A stretch of 7,951 nucleotides of DNA from JAKFFN01 sp964444305. GTDB lineage: Bacteria; Sumerlaeota; Sumerlaeia; Sumerlaeales; Sumerlaeaceae. The notes beneath the pieces were generated by a model. The model worked only from the letters and a program-made list of their open reading frames with translations. It had not been told where the DNA came from and ran no database searches. Made by a program: the position numbers and the translations under genes. The stretch covers positions 1-7,951 of the forward strand of contig CAYUGQ010000118.1 of the NCBI GenBank assembly GCA_964444305.1. Reading direction: 5' to 3'. Shown piece by piece: positions 6,230 through 7,951 of this stretch. Every line of letters starts with the position of its first letter. The stretch's first letter is position 1.

Positions 6230-6380
6230 CTTTCTCTTTTTGCGGTATGATTTGTTGTGTTCGGGGAGGTGGCGGGCTGTTCGATATGCCGGTGGTGGGG
6301 CTGGCGCTGGTTTCCTGTCGAAATCGTTTTAAGGCAATCGCGAATTTTGGCACAAATGTTTGATAAAAACCCCATACGTT

Positions 6381-6409
6381 GTCGCCCGACGGGTGGCATT
6401 TTGATTATT
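6381..6409 (+). terminator. Small hairpin with T-rich tail upstream of guaB3
   Basis: GTCGCCC-GAC-GGGTGGC (6381-6397) forms seven pairs, two of them G-U, with a 3-base loop, followed by ATTTTGATTATTT. It could end the transcript carrying the tRNA, or be a leader structure of guaB3, whose ATG lies 45 bases beyond the stem. The tail is interrupted by non-T bases, so termination would be modest. Confidence 0.4.
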
Positions 6410-6442
6410 TTGATTTGAGAAACAGGGAGCTTTCTACCTACT

Positions 6443-7603
6443 ATGGGTGAATGGATTGGCCACGGCCGCAAAGCCAGACGGGCGTATGGATTTGATGAAA
6501 TTGCTATAGTGCCGGGTGCGGTTACGATTAACCCCTCAGAGGTGGAAATCCACTGGGAGCTGGCGGAGCAGCGCTATGAGCTGCCTATTATGGCGGCTGC
6601 CATGGATGGTGTGGTGGATCCGGATTTCGCTATTGCCATGGGCAAAATGGGCGGACTGGCGATTTTGAACCTGGAAGGCGTTTGGTTCCGTTATGATGAT
6701 CCGCGGGAGATCCTGAGCGAGATCGCGGCGGCAACGCCGGAGCGGGCTACGGAGCTTGTGCAGCAGCTTTATCAGCCACCTGTCCGTGAGGAGCTTATCA
6801 GCAAGCGCGTGGAGTTTATCAAGAAGGCCGGTGTGCCGGTGGTGGTGAGCTCTATTCCGCAGAAGGCTGACCGCAGTGCGGCGCTTTGTGAGGAAGCGGG
6901 CTGTGATGTTTTTATTGTTCAGAGCACGGTGAGCACGGTGCGCCACGTCTCCAGCGAGTATAAAATGCTGGACATTGCTGATCTTTGCAAGCGGACGAAA
7001 ATGGCGGTTATGGTGGGCAACTGTGTGACCTATGAAACTTCCATGGAGTTGATGGAGGCGGGTCCGGATGCGGTGATTATCGGGATTGGTCCGGGTGCTG
7101 CCTGCACCAGCCGTGGTGTGCTGGGCATTGGTGTGCCTCAGGTGACGGCCACGGTGGACGGGTCGGCGGCTCGCGATGAGTTTTACAAGCGCACGGGCAA
7201 ATATGTGCCGATCATTACTGACGGCGGCATGAACGTGGGCGGCGATATCTGTAAGGCGTTTGCGTCTGGTGCGGATGCGGTGATCGTGGGGAGCGCTTTT
7301 GCGAAGGCGAAAGAAGCTCCGGGCGGTGGTTTCCACTGGGGTATGGCTACGCCTCATGCGAACCTTCCCCGCGGCACTCGTGTGAAGGTGGGTACGACGG
7401 GCAGCCTGGAAGAGATCCTGTTTGGCCCCGCGCACCTGGATGACGGAAGCCAGAACCTTATCGGGGCTTTGCGGACGTGTATGGGCAGCATTGGTGCGGC
7501 TAACCTGAAAGAACTTCAGCGGGCGGAACTTGTGATTGCTCCGGCGATCAAGACCGAAGGCAAGATTTTCCAGGCAGCTCAAAAGATCGGCATGGGCAAG
7601 TAA
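6443..7603 (+). CDS. guaB3: GuaB3-type IMP dehydrogenase (no CBS domains)
   Basis: A 386-residue TIM-barrel enzyme of the IMP dehydrogenase/GMP reductase superfamily. The GuaB3 branch is shown by the N-terminal GRKARRAYGFDEIAIVPG, the ILNLEGVWFRYDDP segment, and the late NLPRGTRVKVGTTGSLEEI and SQNLIGALRTCMGSIGAANL blocks. Canonical GuaB is about 490 residues with two CBS domains; here the CBS insert is absent. The catalytic loop GPGAACTSRG carries the nucleophile Cys221, and the phosphate/IMP-binding ITDGGMNVGGD follows (Asp260). A cyanobacterial GuaB3 has been shown to oxidise IMP to XMP with NAD+, the committed step of guanine nucleotide synthesis; the same is inferred here. ATG is the family-like start; AGGGAG lies 13 bases upstream. 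The next open frame begins after about 100 bases on the same strand. Confidence 0.93.
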   Translation: MGEWIGHGRKARRAYGFDEIAIVPGAVTINPSEVEIHWELAEQRYELPIMAAAMDGVVDPDFAIAMGKMGGLAILNLEGVWFRYDDPREILSEIAAATPERATELVQQLYQPPVREELISKRVEFIKKAGVPVVVSSIPQKADRSAALCEEAGCDVFIVQSTVSTVRHVSSEYKMLDIADLCKRTKMAVMVGNCVTYETSMELMEAGPDAVIIGIGPGAACTSRGVLGIGVPQVTATVDGSAARDEFYKRTGKYVPIITDGGMNVGGDICKAFASGADAVIVGSAFAKAKEAPGGGFHWGMATPHANLPRGTRVKVGTTGSLEEILFGPAHLDDGSQNLIGALRTCMGSIGAANLKELQRAELVIAPAIKTEGKIFQAAQKIGMGK

Positions 7604-7702
7604 GCCCGGGCCGGGGATGGTACTGTAAAAATTTCGAGATCTCCTAAATATGGCAAGCAGCGCAAGCTGGAAGCGGCACGGAAGGCCAGGGGCGGGGCTG
7701 GT

Positions 7703-7951
7703 GTGTGGCCGACGATGGTTTTATCGTGGCTGGTGCCGGGTTATGGCTTTATGCGCAATGGTTATGTGGGCCGGGGCGTCACGTTTTTCGTGATGCTTCA
7801 GGCGACGTTCCTGATCGGGGCGGCGCTTAAGGGCTCTGTGCTGGTTCCCGAGATGAACTTTCGGGAGCCGGGTTTTAACCTGGTGAACGTGTTGACGTTT
7901 ATCACGCAGTGTTTTAACGGCGGGCTGTCTTTTGTCAGCATGCTGCCGGAG
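7703..7951 (+). CDS. DUF6677-like polytopic membrane protein, N-terminal part (cut by right edge)
   Basis: The frame is open to the window edge (83 codons from GTG 7703). It encodes a hydrophobic segment with Leu-Val-Pro-Gly-Tyr-Gly and a following Asn-Gly-Tyr-Val-Gly-Arg-Gly turn, then a long hydrophobic stretch (about 26-42), a polar loop, and another hydrophobic segment from about 58. The Trp-Leu-Val-Pro-Gly...Gly-Arg-Gly pattern resembles the TM2/DUF6677 type of small bacterial inner-membrane proteins of unknown function. The start is uncertain: GTG 7703 and ATG 7715 are standard codons without a convincing ribosome binding site. The same frame stays open back to the guaB3 stop and reads as a basic, coding-like N-terminus from about 7631, where only an ATT (or CTG 7667) could start it. 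Same strand as guaB3, so possibly co-transcribed. Confidence 0.55.
   Translation, partial: MWPTMVLSWLVPGYGFMRNGYVGRGVTFFVMLQATFLIGAALKGSVLVPEMNFREPGFNLVNVLTFITQCFNGGLSFVSMLPE

Noticed and set aside
6350..6366. Sigma-54-like promoter (TGGCAC ... TTTGA) before guaB3
   Set aside because: The -24 half is good but the -12 GC dinucleotide is missing at the required spacing.
6536..7582. Long minus-strand open frame opposite guaB3
   Set aside because: His/Arg-rich shadow of a clearly conserved gene; no motifs of its own.

Overview
The window looks like ordinary chromosome from a bacterium of moderately high G+C (judged by eye), with compact gene spacing. Genes present include hemC, a CBS-less GuaB3-type IMP dehydrogenase, an M29 aminopeptidase, a GHL10 (DigH/YddW/YngK-like) glycosidase, a DUF116 membrane protein and a DUF6677-like membrane protein. 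That mix suggests an uncultured or poorly studied lineage with a typical secretory envelope (Acidobacteria-, Planctomycetes- or Sumerlaeota-like). The phylum cannot be fixed from this sequence. No transposase, integrase, CRISPR array, phage gene or plasmid origin was seen.

Left part (1-1154). The start of a secreted M23-type metallopeptidase runs off the left edge on the minus strand. It begins at a TTG codon behind a strong Shine-Dalgarno sequence. A divergent short TPR protein (520-882, +) follows a 258-base gap that contains a perfect 7-bp inverted repeat close to its start codon. A minus-strand MoaD/ThiS-like beta-grasp protein without the usual C-terminal Gly-Gly converges on the TPR gene.

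Middle part (1224-3087), all minus strand. hemC comes first in transcription order, then a two-helix membrane protein with a DUF116 domain, then the MoaD/ThiS-like gene. Two copies of an 11-base sequence containing TATAAT lie before the DUF116 gene and at the end of hemC, so DUF116 and the MoaD-like gene probably form their own unit. This pair is the least explained part of the window.

Right part (3347-7951), all plus strand. A secreted GHL10 glycosidase ends at a strong intrinsic terminator only 22 bases before the M29 aminopeptidase start. A tRNA-Ala(CGC) gene follows, then GuaB3, then the N-terminal part of a polytopic membrane protein cut by the right edge. The M23 and GHL10 proteins both suggest cell-wall remodelling; the remaining genes are housekeeping (haem synthesis, guanine nucleotide synthesis, peptide breakdown, translation) and do not form one obvious pathway.
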